DNA of 64,000 bases from Rhodocytophaga aerolata (lineage in GTDB: Bacteria > Bacteroidota > Bacteroidia > Cytophagales > 172606-1), in the NCBI RefSeq assembly GCF_030503435.1, contig NZ_JAUKPO010000009.1, positions 1-64,000 of the forward strand. The letters run 5' to 3'. Each line of letters begins with the position of its first letter. Within the stretch, counting starts at the first letter, position 1. The translations under genes and the position numbers were made by a program. This document shows, piece after piece, positions 1-9,119 of the stretch. Below the pieces are notes generated by a model. That model worked only from the letters and a program-made list of their open reading frames with translations, was not told where the DNA came from and searched no databases.

Positions 1-167
1 TTTTTGTCATTGCCACAAAAAAGTAACAAAAAAAGTCTAGGAAAAACAATGCTTCGGCTCTCAAGGCTTACGCACACCCCGCTGTTTTTCCGGGCCAACG
101 CACTTGTTATAATTATTCTTAAAAGTTTAAACAGGTTCTATAAAGGGAAGAGAAGCAGCAGGAGTTT
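1..167. other. Non-coding stretch at window edge
   Basis: A 71-codon open frame crosses this stretch on the plus strand, but it runs into the end of the convergent lipoprotein gene, has a low-complexity Lys/Ser-rich start and matches no family I know. I see no hairpin with a T-run and no RNA gene. Treated as intergenic; a gene upstream of the window could end just outside. Confidence 0.4.
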
Positions 168-713
168 TCAGCGGAGCGAAATCAGGTTGCTGTTTGTAAA
201 CGCTTCGAACAGTTTATGAATAGATTTTCGGGCGGCTTGTTTGCTTTTCCACAATTCATCGGTTACTAGCTTCCCTTTCCAGATGATTTCATTCGTCTGA
301 TAGTTTTTGATTTCTATCAGGCAAACACGCCCATCGTTAACCATAAGCGGCGTATACATATCCGGAATTACTAACGGGGTAGTGGTTTTACGCAGCTCTT
401 TAAATTCCATGACCACCTGCGGATTAAATTCGGCAATCATTCTGGTAATATCTTCTTCTGTTTTCAAGGACAATTCGTCTATCGTCAGAATTTCGCTGCG
501 GATGGTGTTTGACAGCAGTTCTCTTCTCAACTCTGTTACCAGATTCCGGTAAAATCTAGTTTCATTGTAGTTGTTAATAATAATAAAAGCCTTGTCAAAC
601 GTAGGCAAATCCCCTTCTTTATGGTTGGTGGTCAGTTTGGTAGAATTGCAGCCAGTAAATAAAAGGATACACGTTAACAGGGCTGAAATAATCGATTTGA
701 CATAAGTTTGCAT
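168..713 (-). CDS. Hypothetical lipoprotein
   Basis: A 181-residue protein with a lipoprotein signal: a short basic N-terminus, a hydrophobic run and the lipobox LFTGC with Cys22 as the likely lipidated residue. The rest is a mixed alpha/beta soluble domain without a catalytic motif I recognise. The segment around residues 100-160, ending in a strand that reads EIIWKGKL, resembles small periplasmic lipoproteins of Bacteroidetes that report no known activity. It probably sits in the inner or outer membrane facing the periplasm. It stands alone, with pxpA 150 bp upstream on the same strand. Function unknown. Confidence 0.75.
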   Translation of the reverse strand: MQTYVKSIISALLTCILLFTGCNSTKLTTNHKEGDLPTFDKAFIIINNYNETRFYRNLVTELRRELLSNTIRSEILTIDELSLKTEEDITRMIAEFNPQVVMEFKELRKTTTPLVIPDMYTPLMVNDGRVCLIEIKNYQTNEIIWKGKLVTDELWKSKQAARKSIHKLFEAFTNSNLISLR

Positions 714-860
714 GGCGGTAACAGGTTAATGGTTTGAACGCATAGGAAGAAATGGATTCCGGTGATTTATACGAGAAGTTAATCTTTTCCGGCAAAAAAT
801 CCAATTAGCCAGGATGAATTTAGTGAAGCGGCAAGAAAAAGTTTCTACCGGTAATTTTGC

Positions 861-1646
861 TTAGTTAAAAGCTTGGATATATATTCCTTCCTGCCCGAAT
901 TGTTCGTGCAAATGCCTGGCAAAATCCAGGGCATGTGGCCCATCCCCATGAATACATATGGTATCTGCTTTTATGGATATTTCTTCGCCTGAAAGTGTCC
1001 GCACTTTCCCTGCATTCACCATTTGTACTACCTGCTTAATGGCTTCATTAGGGTCAGTAATAAGGGCATGAGGACTTCTGCGGGAGGTTAAAGTGCCATC
1101 TGGCTGGTAGGTACGGTCGGCAAACACTTCGCTGGCGGTCCGTATGCCTGCCTTTTCTCCTGCTTTAATCAACTCACTGCCAGATAAGCCATATAATATC
1201 AATTCAGGGTCTAGTTTGTATACCGCTTCTGCAATTGCCTGGGCGAGCATAGGATCAACAGAGGCCATGTTGTACAAGGCTCCATGGGGTTTTATATGGT
1301 GAAGTACTCCACCTTCCGCCTTTACAAAAGCCCACAAAGCACCTACCTGATATAGTACTAAGTCGTAAGCTTCTTCAGGGGAAATAGCTATATTCCGGCG
1401 GCCAAACCCCTGCAGGTCGGGCAAACCAGGATGAGCCCCCAGGGCTACCTTATTGGCTAACGCCAGTTTTACTGTTTTTTTCATCACCGAGGGATCACCA
1501 GCATGAAATCCACAGGCAATATTGGCAGAACTTACTAATGGAAGCAGCTTTTCATCGTCGCCCATCTGATATGCACCAAAACTTTCGCCAACATCTGCAT
1601 TCAAATCTATTGTCCGACTGGGTTGCATGCTTATTTTACTTAACAT
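861..1646 (-). CDS. pxpA: 5-oxoprolinase subunit A (LamB/YcsF family)
   Basis: PxpA acts with PxpB and PxpC in ATP-dependent opening of 5-oxoproline to glutamate. The family hallmarks are plain: [13 protein letters not shown] near the N-terminus, then [28 protein letters not shown], and [10 protein letters not shown] in the middle. The 261-residue length is normal for the family, about 250. Start choice is uncertain: a second Met seven codons in (start at 1628) sits closer to the conserved TIDLNADVG segment. No pxpB or pxpC lies next to it, whereas in many bacteria the three form an operon, so the partners must be elsewhere or absent. A divergent AraC-type regulator follows after about 150 bp. 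Confidence 0.92.
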   Translation of the reverse strand: MLSKISMQPSRTIDLNADVGESFGAYQMGDDEKLLPLVSSANIACGFHAGDPSVMKKTVKLALANKVALGAHPGLPDLQGFGRRNIAISPEEAYDLVLYQVGALWAFVKAEGGVLHHIKPHGALYNMASVDPMLAQAIAEAVYKLDPELILYGLSGSELIKAGEKAGIRTASEVFADRTYQPDGTLTSRRSPHALITDPNEAIKQVVQMVNAGKVRTLSGEEISIKADTICIHGDGPHALDFARHLHEQFGQEGIYIQAFN

Positions 1647-1794
1647 AAATAATATATACTAACAAAATCCTTGTATAAGTTTCCTGGATCAAAATTCTTA
1701 AGCCAGGGGTACTTGCCGTGTGCTTTCACTTCGCTACCTTAGTAAAAGTAAGTAATTGTTGGGTAAAGCTTATTTCCCGTCTGTAGAGAAATTT

Positions 1795-2736
1795 ATGATC
1801 CGCAAAGATTTTCCAGACTTACAATGGCTAAAAAAGCAGATTGAAGCTGAACAGTTCAAAAAAACTGGTTGGCCGAATGTGGTGATTCATGCTATTGGGA
1901 AAAGAGAGTACCGTCCGGATATTAAAGGGACTTTATCTCTCTTTATGAATATGAGAGGGGAGAGCCGGTGCGGGGTTGGGAAAGGACTAGTGCGGATAGA
2001 ACCTGGTTATTTTTTTCTTACCAATCAGTATCAACCCTATACCCTGGAAATTGAAAATACACATACCGAAACATTTAATATCCACTTTGGGGAAAAATTA
2101 GTAAGTGAAGTTTTCGCCGGATTGGAGCATTCTCCGGAACAACTGACAGATAATCCACAAATCGAGCATTCTGCTGGCATAGCGTTTTACAACCGGTTAT
2201 ATCCTAAAGACGATCGTTTCAAAAGTCTGATGGCAGCTATCTATTGTCATAGTCGGCAAGGATGGCAGAATGCTTTGCTACTGGAAGAGCAATTGACAGA
2301 GGTGCTGGTGTATTTGCTTTCAATGCACCAGACGATAACCAGGCAAGTACACAAACTGGTTGCCGTAAAAAAATCTACCCAGGTAGAAGTATACAAACGT
2401 TTATGCCTGTCCTTGAATTATTTGCACAGTTATTACTCGGAGGAAATCAGTCTGGATGACTTGGCGCGGATTGCTTGTCTGTCTAAGTTTCATTACCTGC
2501 GCATGTTCAAGGCTGTATTCGGCCTTTCACCTTACCAATTTTTACTAACCCTCCGGCTGGAAAAAGCCCGAGAATTGTTAAAACACAGCCAGTTGCCGGT
2601 TACGGAGATCAGCACAGTTTTAGGTTTTCAGAATAGTAGTTCTTTTAGCCGTTTGTTCCATCAGCGCTTTGGGTATGCTCCTGTGCATTACCGGATGGAA
2701 AACACTTCCAGAAAAATAGCAATTTTAGTCAACTGA
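1795..2736 (+). CDS. AraC family transcriptional regulator
   Basis: A one-component regulator: an N-terminal cupin-like sensing half (about residues 20-150) and a C-terminal AraC/XylS double helix-turn-helix (about residues 205-305). The second HTH shows the usual signature, VTEISTVLGFQNSSSFSRLF followed by a Phe-Gly-x-x-P turn. I place the start at ATG 1795, giving 313 residues; an in-frame TTG at 1756 would add 13 residues that look like leader sequence. It is divergent from pxpA and lies 50 bp upstream of a membrane protein gene on the same strand, so either could be its target. The effector cannot be read from sequence. Confidence 0.88.
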   Translation: MIRKDFPDLQWLKKQIEAEQFKKTGWPNVVIHAIGKREYRPDIKGTLSLFMNMRGESRCGVGKGLVRIEPGYFFLTNQYQPYTLEIENTHTETFNIHFGEKLVSEVFAGLEHSPEQLTDNPQIEHSAGIAFYNRLYPKDDRFKSLMAAIYCHSRQGWQNALLLEEQLTEVLVYLLSMHQTITRQVHKLVAVKKSTQVEVYKRLCLSLNYLHSYYSEEISLDDLARIACLSKFHYLRMFKAVFGLSPYQFLLTLRLEKARELLKHSQLPVTEISTVLGFQNSSSFSRLFHQRFGYAPVHYRMENTSRKIAILVN

Positions 2737-2786
2737 AATTTAGCCCCGGCAAGCTAGTATTGTAGTATAAAATTTACGCTAATGTT

Positions 2787-3530
2787 ATGGAAACTAATCT
2801 TTATACAATCGCAAAAGTATTGTTTGTATTGCTTGTGCTTATACTTTTTGGCCTGCTGATGTACGGCTTGCAATATGCATTACAAAAAGTAGCGTGGGAG
2901 CAAAGTAGGAAGAGAAATTTATTTATATACACCCTGTGTGGCTTTATTGGTTGGTTTGCTTTTACAGGTATATTGGCAGCTAACGGCTTTTTTATGCAAT
3001 TTTCTGCGATGCCGCCCAGGTTGCCTGTACTTTTGTTGCCACCTCTTCTCTTTATCATCTGGCTGGCAAATTCGCCGACTTTTACTCATTTACTCAGGCA
3101 AATTCCTGAAAGCTGGTTAGTGTATTTGCAATCTTTTCGTGTAGGAATGGAAATTATTTTATGGATGGCTTTTCTAGACAACATCATTCCTGTGCAGATG
3201 ACTTTTGAAGGACGTAATTATGATATTCTGGTAGGGTTAACGGCTCCGGTGTTCGCCTATTATTGTTTCACCCGTAAAAAATGGCCCCGCATAGTAGCCA
3301 TCGGATGGAATATCATGGGTTTGCTTTTGCTCCTAAATATAGTTGTGGTTTCCATCTTGTCAGCCCCGGTACCTTTCCGGATGTTTATGAACGAACCTGC
3401 CAATACCTTTGTAGCGGAGGTGCCTTTTGTCTGGCTACCTGCCTTTGTGGTACCAGTGGCCTACTGGCTGCATATTTTATCGGTAAAGCAGTTGCTTGCC
3501 AAAAATAAAACACAGTATGCTCATTCCTGA
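2787..3530 (+). CDS. Multi-spanning membrane protein, unknown
   Basis: A 247-residue, very hydrophobic protein with about seven predicted membrane segments (near residues 8-30, 46-68, 78-96, 108-128, 138-158, 167-192 and 213-233). There is no cleaved signal peptide, and no transporter, enzyme or binding motif that I recognise. The gene follows the AraC regulator by 50 bp on the same strand, an arrangement often seen in Bacteroidetes, so it may be co-transcribed with it. Function unknown. Confidence 0.7.
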   Translation: METNLYTIAKVLFVLLVLILFGLLMYGLQYALQKVAWEQSRKRNLFIYTLCGFIGWFAFTGILAANGFFMQFSAMPPRLPVLLLPPLLFIIWLANSPTFTHLLRQIPESWLVYLQSFRVGMEIILWMAFLDNIIPVQMTFEGRNYDILVGLTAPVFAYYCFTRKKWPRIVAIGWNIMGLLLLLNIVVVSILSAPVPFRMFMNEPANTFVAEVPFVWLPAFVVPVAYWLHILSVKQLLAKNKTQYAHS

Positions 3531-3735
3531 TTTTGACTAAAACAATCTGATGAGGTAGAAAAATTTCCATAGGTAATGTGGCTATTTTGTTAGGTGCGAT
3601 GTAACTAAAACTATCATCCGGTAATGCTGTCATATTGGCCGGGAGTGGAAGGAACTCCGTCTTAGCCTGATTTTTGCATCCATCAAGCAAATCAAGATAG
3701 TAATTAATTTATATACATAAACAGCAGATTTGTCA

Positions 3736-4116
3736 ATGGAAGTTACAGCCCAAAATAAACTAAAGAAACTGATTATCGTAGGCGACCGGGTGCTGATAAA
3801 GCCCAAAACCCCGAATGAGCGGACGGAAAGTGGGTTATTTCTGCCGCCCGGCGTGCAGGAGCGGGAAAAAGTGCAAAGTGGCTATGTAATGAAGGTGGGA
3901 CCGGGGTATCCGATACCTATGGCTGGTGAAGAAGATGAACTTTGGCGGGAGCCGGAAGAAAAAGTAAAGTATATTCCGTTGCAGGTAAAAGAAGGTGACC
4001 TGGCCATATTCCTGCAAAAAAGTGCCATTGAGTTAGTGTATGAAGGGGAGAAGTACTTTATTGTTTCCCAGGCCGGTATTCTGATGATTGAGCGGCAAGA
4101 AGACTTATTTGATTAA
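3736..4116 (+). CDS. GroES/Cpn10-like co-chaperone
   Basis: The N-terminal third matches Cpn10: the strand IVGDRVLIKPKTP, the mobile-loop region ERTESGLFLPPG, and the return strand SGYVMKVGPG. The C-terminal strands (KEGDLAIFLQKSAIELVYEG and the final FIVSQAGIL) complete the barrel. It is 126 residues, clearly longer than a canonical GroES of about 95; the extra length is an acidic and aromatic insertion around residues 58-85. No groEL is adjacent, and the neighbour is htpG, convergent across a shared terminator. It is therefore likely a paralog and not the main GroES. I chose ATG 3736 over a TTG six bases upstream. Confidence 0.85.
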   Translation: MEVTAQNKLKKLIIVGDRVLIKPKTPNERTESGLFLPPGVQEREKVQSGYVMKVGPGYPIPMAGEEDELWREPEEKVKYIPLQVKEGDLAIFLQKSAIELVYEGEKYFIVSQAGILMIERQEDLFD

Positions 4117-4140
4117 TTAATAAAAATGGATGCAAAAAGA

Positions 4141-4165
4141 AAAGGCTGCCTTAAGGGCAGCCTTT
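4141..4165. terminator. Bidirectional terminator between GroES-like gene and htpG
   Basis: A perfect 10-bp stem AAAGGCTGCC/GGCAGCCTTT with a five-base loop TTAAG. T-rich flank lies on the plus side and an A-rich flank before it, so it can end transcription from both convergent genes. Confidence 0.9.
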
Positions 4166-4190
4166 TTAGCTTTATTGGGAAATCTGCGTT

Positions 4191-6020
4191 TTACTTGGTT
4201 AGCTCCAAGGTACGTTGAATAAATGAAGTCAGTTCTGCTCCGGAAAGCATGTTCTGAGAAAGTAATCCCAGATCATAGGTTTGTCTTACCAGTTTAGCTT
4301 TTTCGGCTTCATCTTCCGATTTCAAAATTTTATTAATTAAGGTATGGTTGGCATTAATAGCTACATTATAATTCATGGGCATTTCTCCAAACATAGCCAT
4401 TCCGCCGCCGCCGTTAGCTGCCATATCCCGCATGCGGCGCATAAACTCTGGCAAGGTAATCGTGACAGGCAACTCATCTACGGGAAGGGATTCTACGCTG
4501 AAGGTCAGATTTTTATTATTCAAGGTGTGTTCAAAAACTTCCTTCAGCTTTGTTTTTTCATCTTCTGAAAGTACACTTTCATTGGCAATACCTTTATCAA
4601 TTAACTTATCAATGGTATCAGAATCTACCCGTTTCAGGTTGGTTTTTTCCAGCTTGCGTTCCAGGGTATTAATAAAGTGGCTATCCAGCATCCCATCCAG
4701 TTTCAATACATCATAGCTGCGTTTTCTAGCAGACTGAACATAGGCATCTTGCTTACCAGGATCAGAAGTGTAAAGGAAGGTTACTGTGCCATCCTTATCT
4801 GTCTGGTTGGCTTGAACGTGTTCCCGGTATTCATTGAGTGTATAAAATTTGCTTTCTGTATTTTTCAACAGGCAGAAATCTTTGGCTTTGTCATAGAACT
4901 TGTCATCGGTAATCATTCCGTATTTAATAAACAAGCCAATATGATCAAACTTATCTTCAAACGACTTTCGGTCATTCTTAAATAGCTCCTGTAGTTTGTC
5001 GCCTACTTTTTTGGTAATGTGTGCATTGATCTTTTTTACATTGGCATCCGCCTGCAAGAAACTTCTGGACACATTCAGCGGAATATCAGGAGAATCAATA
5101 ACTCCATGCAGCAGCATCAAAAACTCTGGGACTACATCTTTTACTTCATCAGTAATAAACACCTGACGGGAATATAGCTGAATTTTATCTTTGTGCAGGT
5201 GCAATTCATTTTTTACTTTCGGGAAGTACAAAATACCAGTAAGGTTGAATGGATAGTCTACATTCAGATGAATCCAGAATAATGGATCTTCTGACATCGG
5301 ATACAGATCTTTATAGAACTTCAGGTAATCTTCGTCTTTCAGCTCAGAAGGAGATTTGGTCCAGAGAGGAGCCGTATTGTTAATAACATTTCCGTCAAAC
5401 TCGATAGGTACCGGAAGGAATTTACCATATTTATCCAGGATATTCTGGAGGCGGAATTTTTCCAGAAACTCTTTAGAGTCTTCGGCAATATGCAGCACGA
5501 TATCCGTGCCCCGTTCTTCTTTCGTAGTTTGGGTTATTTCAAACTCAGTGGTTCCAGCACTTACCCAACGGGCTGGTTCGGCATCTTCCCGGAAAGATTT
5601 GGTAATAATTTCCACTTTTTCAGCCACCATAAAGGCAGAGTAGAAGCCTAAGCCGAAATGCCCAATAATCTGCTGATCTTCTCCTTTGTCTTTGTATTTC
5701 TGCACAAATTCTGTAGCACCAGAAAAAGCAATCTGATTAATGTATTTTTTTATCTCTTCTGCCGTCATACCAATGCCATTGTCACTGACAGTAATTGTTT
5801 TGGCATTTTCATCGAGCTTTACTGTTACTTTTAGTTCGCCTAGCTCTCCATTAAACTCACCAATAGACGATAGTCTTTTCAACTTCTGGGTAGCATCTAC
5901 GGCATTCGACACCAGCTCACGTAAAAATATCTCATGGTCTGAATACAAGAACTTTTTAATGATCGGAAAAATGTTCTCGGTATGAATGGAAATGGTCCCT
6001 TTTTCTTCTGTAATTGCCAT
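4191..6020 (-). CDS. htpG: Molecular chaperone HtpG (Hsp90)
   Basis: Bacterial Hsp90, a cytosolic ATP-dependent homodimeric chaperone. GHKL-fold ATP site motifs are present in order: FLRELVSNAVDATQKL (the Glu and Asn that bind and activate water and Mg), VSDNGIGM, and GHFGLGFYSAFMVA. The middle domain carries the conserved PLNVSRSFLQ stretch with the Arg that contacts the ATP gamma-phosphate, and the C-terminal dimerization part follows. At 609 residues it is the short Bacteroidetes form, close to the usual 620-630. A TAnnTTTG promoter box lies about 40 bp upstream, and the gene ends at the bidirectional hairpin it shares with the GroES-like gene. Confidence 0.97.
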   Translation of the reverse strand: MAITEEKGTISIHTENIFPIIKKFLYSDHEIFLRELVSNAVDATQKLKRLSSIGEFNGELGELKVTVKLDENAKTITVSDNGIGMTAEEIKKYINQIAFSGATEFVQKYKDKGEDQQIIGHFGLGFYSAFMVAEKVEIITKSFREDAEPARWVSAGTTEFEITQTTKEERGTDIVLHIAEDSKEFLEKFRLQNILDKYGKFLPVPIEFDGNVINNTAPLWTKSPSELKDEDYLKFYKDLYPMSEDPLFWIHLNVDYPFNLTGILYFPKVKNELHLHKDKIQLYSRQVFITDEVKDVVPEFLMLLHGVIDSPDIPLNVSRSFLQADANVKKINAHITKKVGDKLQELFKNDRKSFEDKFDHIGLFIKYGMITDDKFYDKAKDFCLLKNTESKFYTLNEYREHVQANQTDKDGTVTFLYTSDPGKQDAYVQSARKRSYDVLKLDGMLDSHFINTLERKLEKTNLKRVDSDTIDKLIDKGIANESVLSEDEKTKLKEVFEHTLNNKNLTFSVESLPVDELPVTITLPEFMRRMRDMAANGGGGMAMFGEMPMNYNVAINANHTLINKILKSEDEAEKAKLVRQTYDLGLLSQNMLSGAELTSFIQRTLELTK

Positions 6021-6057
6021 AATCGTTTGTTATCTGTTGATTCTGTCAGTAGCTTTT

Positions 6058-6065
6058 CAAAAGTA
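6058..6065 (-). promoter_or_regulatory. Putative htpG promoter, -7 box
   Basis: The minus strand reads TACTTTTG, an exact match to the Bacteroidetes sigma-ABfr -7 consensus TAnnTTTG, 38 bp before the htpG start. A CAAA (TTTG on the minus strand) lies 23 bp further upstream, slightly more than the usual 19-21 spacing. Confidence 0.5.
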
Positions 6066-6249
6066 TTGCCAATACCTTACATTTCTGACAAACTGACAGG
6101 GATTACTTTTAGTGCAGGAAGTATACAAGCCACAAGTACTCCAGACACGTTCCTTTGTAAAAGCGCTGAATAAGCAACTATGTATTAGACGTACCTGCCA
6201 GTAAACCTACGGCTTTCTGAAAGTCGGTTTCAGTCATGTAAATCTTTTC

Positions 6250-6257
6250 TATATTTG
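6250..6257 (+). promoter_or_regulatory. Putative bshC operon promoter, -7 box
   Basis: TATATTTG matches TAnnTTTG exactly, 27 bp before the bshC ATG. A GTTTC at 6227-6231 could be a weak -33 element at roughly the right distance. Confidence 0.5.
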
Positions 6258-6283
6258 CAGGCATACCTACACAAGCCATTCTG

Positions 6284-7840
6284 ATGAACGTTACAAAAAT
6301 CAACCTGACAGATACCAAGCAATTCAATACATTTTTTACTGATTATATAACACACCATCCTTCTCTTTCTCCTTTCTATACCCATTACCCGAGTATTGAA
6401 AATTTTGCGAAGCTGTTAGAAAAGAAACGTTTTGCCAAGGCCAAGCGGGAAGTACTGCATGAAGTGCTTTCTGAGCAATATACGTCTGTTGCGCCGTTTC
6501 CTGAAAAGCAGCTTGCCTTGTTGTTGGAGGAAAATACGTTTACGGTGACTACTGGCCATCAGCTCAACATTTTTAGTGGCCCTTTATATCTGATCTACAA
6601 ACTGGTGACGACCGTGAATCTGGCAAAAGCCTTGAAACAAAAATACCCGGCTTACAATTTTGTGCCAGTATACTGGATGGCTACGGAAGATCATGATTTT
6701 GAAGAGATAAGTTATTTCTATTTGTTCGGGAAAAAATATACCTGGGAAAGCCAGCAAACCGGTGCGGTCGGAAGAATGCAGACGCAGGAGCTAAAGCAGA
6801 TTCTGGACGAATTGCCGGAAAAAACGGCGTTATTTGAAAAAGCTTATCTGGAGCATAAAACCTTGGCAGATGCCACCCGATGTTGGGCGCACGAGCTGTT
6901 TGGTGAACAGGGATTGCTTTGTATAGATGCTGACGATGCCCGGTTAAAAGCCCAGTTCAGAGAGGTAATCCGGCAGGATATTTTTGAACATACCACGTAT
7001 CATAAAGTTACCCAAACTTCCAATGAGCTGACAGAACTAGGGTACGAAACACAGGTAAATCCCCGGCAGATCAACTTTTTTTACCTGGATAAAGGGGTAC
7101 GTGAACGGATTGTCAGTACAGACAATGGGTTTGAAGTATTGAATACCGACCTGAAGTTCAGCCGGCAGGAACTAGAGAAACTCATTGAAACTCATCCTGA
7201 ACGTTTTAGCCCCAATGTACTGCTGCGGCCGGTTTTTCAGGAAACCATATTGCCTAACCTGGCCTATATTGGCGGCCCGGCAGAGCTCATTTACTGGTTG
7301 CAGTTGAAAGAGTTATTTGGCACATTACAGGTAGATTTTCCTCTGCTAATGCCCAGAAATTTTGCGTTGATTATAGGGAAAACGTACCATAAAAAACTAG
7401 AGAAGCTGGGTATAACACCAGAAGAATTATTTACTGAGGAAACTGCTCTAAAAAGAGTATTTGTAGAAAAAAATGTAACTGACCCAGTAACTGTAGACGA
7501 AGAGCAGCAGTTGATAACCAAAGCCTTTGATCTGTTAGTAGCCAAAGCCCTGCAATTAGATAAAACACTGGAAGGATTTATAAGAGCGGAGCAACAGAAA
7601 GCTGTTAAATCACTAGAAAACGTAGAAAAACGGTTGAAAAAAGCGGAAGAGAAAAACCAGGAGACGGGCATTACTCAACTACTGAATGTAAAAGCCAAAT
7701 TGTTTCCCAATGGTGGTTTGCAGGAACGGACAGACAATTTCCTGAACTTCTGCCTGAATAATCCACAGTTTATTGATAATCTACTGGAAGTATTTGATCC
7801 CTTCGACTACCGTTTTCAGATGCTGACGGAAGATGAATAA
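6284..7840 (+). CDS. bshC: Bacillithiol biosynthesis cysteine-adding enzyme BshC
   Basis: BshC adds cysteine to glucosaminyl-malate in the last step of bacillithiol synthesis, a low-molecular-weight thiol of many Firmicutes and Bacteroidetes. The diagnostic Rossmann-like segments are visible: VTTGHQLNIFSGPLY, the FVPVYWMATEDHDFEEI block, and FSPNVLLRPVFQETILPNLAYIGGPAE. A long coiled coil near residues 430-470 (EKRLKKAEEKNQETG) is also typical. At 518 residues it is slightly short of the usual 530-540. The next gene overlaps its end by 8 bp, so the two are translationally coupled. BshA and BshB are not in the window. Confidence 0.95.
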   Translation: MNVTKINLTDTKQFNTFFTDYITHHPSLSPFYTHYPSIENFAKLLEKKRFAKAKREVLHEVLSEQYTSVAPFPEKQLALLLEENTFTVTTGHQLNIFSGPLYLIYKLVTTVNLAKALKQKYPAYNFVPVYWMATEDHDFEEISYFYLFGKKYTWESQQTGAVGRMQTQELKQILDELPEKTALFEKAYLEHKTLADATRCWAHELFGEQGLLCIDADDARLKAQFREVIRQDIFEHTTYHKVTQTSNELTELGYETQVNPRQINFFYLDKGVRERIVSTDNGFEVLNTDLKFSRQELEKLIETHPERFSPNVLLRPVFQETILPNLAYIGGPAELIYWLQLKELFGTLQVDFPLLMPRNFALIIGKTYHKKLEKLGITPEELFTEETALKRVFVEKNVTDPVTVDEEQQLITKAFDLLVAKALQLDKTLEGFIRAEQQKAVKSLENVEKRLKKAEEKNQETGITQLLNVKAKLFPNGGLQERTDNFLNFCLNNPQFIDNLLEVFDPFDYRFQMLTEDE

Positions 7841-8408
7841 AGCTGATTTACGAAAATTATTTCTGGAAAAACGCAAAAGCTATACGGCCGAAGAAATACA
7901 GTGGAAGAGCCTGCAGATTGCTACCCATTTCTTTGCCAGGTTCATGTTAGCCGATGTACGGTACCTGCATATTTTTCTGCCCATTGTCAGGCAACAAGAA
8001 CTAGACACCTGGCCTATTATTCAGCGGATAACAAAAAATTATCCGTCCGTACAGCTAGTCATTCCCAAAACAGATATACCAAACTTGTCTATGGGAAGTT
8101 ATGTATATGAACCTGGTATAGCTTTACAAACCAACAAATGGGGCATGTCGGAGCCTGAAAACGGTCAGGTTGTCGACGCCTCTCAACTGGATATGATTCT
8201 CTTGCCACTATTGGCGTTTGATGAACAAGGATACCGCGTAGGCTATGGCAAAGGCTTTTACGACCGGTATTTGCAACGGTGCAAGCCAGCTGTAATTAAA
8301 GTTGGCCTGTCAATAGAAGCCCCGGTACCGCAAATAGCAGATATAGATCAGTACGACTATAAAATGGACTATTGTGTTACACCGGAAAAAGTGTGGGAGT
8401 TTGTCTAA
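7833..8408 (+). CDS. 5-formyltetrahydrofolate cyclo-ligase
   Basis: Converts 5-formyl-THF to 5,10-methenyl-THF with ATP in one-carbon metabolism. The family signature is the C-terminal GYGKGFYDRYL motif preceded by LPLLAFDEQGYRVG; the N-terminal KADLRKLFLEKRKSY helix is also typical. At 191 residues the length is normal. The ATG lies inside the last codons of bshC (8-bp overlap), indicating one transcript. The convergent mnmD gene ends only 19 bp away, with no hairpin between, so read-through antisense transcripts are possible. Confidence 0.93.
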   Translation: MNKADLRKLFLEKRKSYTAEEIQWKSLQIATHFFARFMLADVRYLHIFLPIVRQQELDTWPIIQRITKNYPSVQLVIPKTDIPNLSMGSYVYEPGIALQTNKWGMSEPENGQVVDASQLDMILLPLLAFDEQGYRVGYGKGFYDRYLQRCKPAVIKVGLSIEAPVPQIADIDQYDYKMDYCVTPEKVWEFV

Positions 8409-8427
8409 GTATTTACTGCATCTTGTA

Positions 8428-9105
8428 TTAGATGATGGGTTTCACAGCCCGCACCATTTCCCGTTTACCTGGTGGACCCGGCAGCGTTTCTACTTTCCAG
8501 CCTACTTCCTTTAAATCACGCTTAAATTGTCCTTTGGCGCTATAGGTCAATAAAATTCCTCCGGGTGCCGTAATGTCGTAAATTTTTTGCAGCATGTCTT
8601 TCTGCCAGATTTGGGGATGTTTGGAAGGAGCAAAGGCATCAAAATAAACCAAATCGAAAATCCATTGGCTACGGAAATCTTCTAAGGTATACGGCATTTT
8701 GCGAAGTTCAAATTCAGGGGTCAGGTGGATAAATTTCTCCCATTCTGCTTTGTGTAGCTGGTAAAACAACCGGCTCCGGTATTCGCTGCTATGCAGGTGT
8801 TCCGGGTAATTCAGCTTTTCGATGACACCCAGTTCTACCGGAAAAGGCTCAACGCCTACATAATGAATTCTGGCATCGCTATGCAATACCTGGTTCATGG
8901 TGAGCCAGGCATTTAGGCCAGTACCCAGGCCTACCTCCAGCACCCATATGTCTTTTTTTACTTCCAATAAATAATCCAGCCCCGCTTTTATAAACACATG
9001 CATCGATTCCTGCACAGCTCCATGAATGGAATGGTACGTTTCATCCAGGTCAGTGTTGTATAATGTATGCGAACCATCAGCTGTCGGGCGTAATTCTATG
9101 GGCAT
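8428..9105 (-). CDS. mnmD: tRNA mnm5s2U34 methyltransferase MnmD
   Basis: SAM-dependent methyltransferase that finishes 5-methylaminomethyl-2-thiouridine at the tRNA wobble position; this is the free-standing form of the MnmC N-terminal domain. Visible features are the SAM-binding WVLEVGLGTGLNAWL motif, the substrate-site segment LVYFDAFAPSKHPQIW, and the N-terminal PTADGSHTLYN typical of the family. I start it at ATG 9105 (225 residues); an upstream TTG at 9135 would overlap cysQ. The gene begins 14 bp after the cysQ stop, so the two form an operon. Confidence 0.93.
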   Translation of the reverse strand: MPIELRPTADGSHTLYNTDLDETYHSIHGAVQESMHVFIKAGLDYLLEVKKDIWVLEVGLGTGLNAWLTMNQVLHSDARIHYVGVEPFPVELGVIEKLNYPEHLHSSEYRSRLFYQLHKAEWEKFIHLTPEFELRKMPYTLEDFRSQWIFDLVYFDAFAPSKHPQIWQKDMLQKIYDITAPGGILLTYSAKGQFKRDLKEVGWKVETLPGPPGKREMVRAVKPII

Positions 9106-9119
9106 ATACAGTGAATAGG

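Noticed and set aside
4-219. 71-codon open frame on the plus strand at the window edge
   Set aside because: Overlaps the end of a better-supported lipoprotein gene, low-complexity start, no recognised family.
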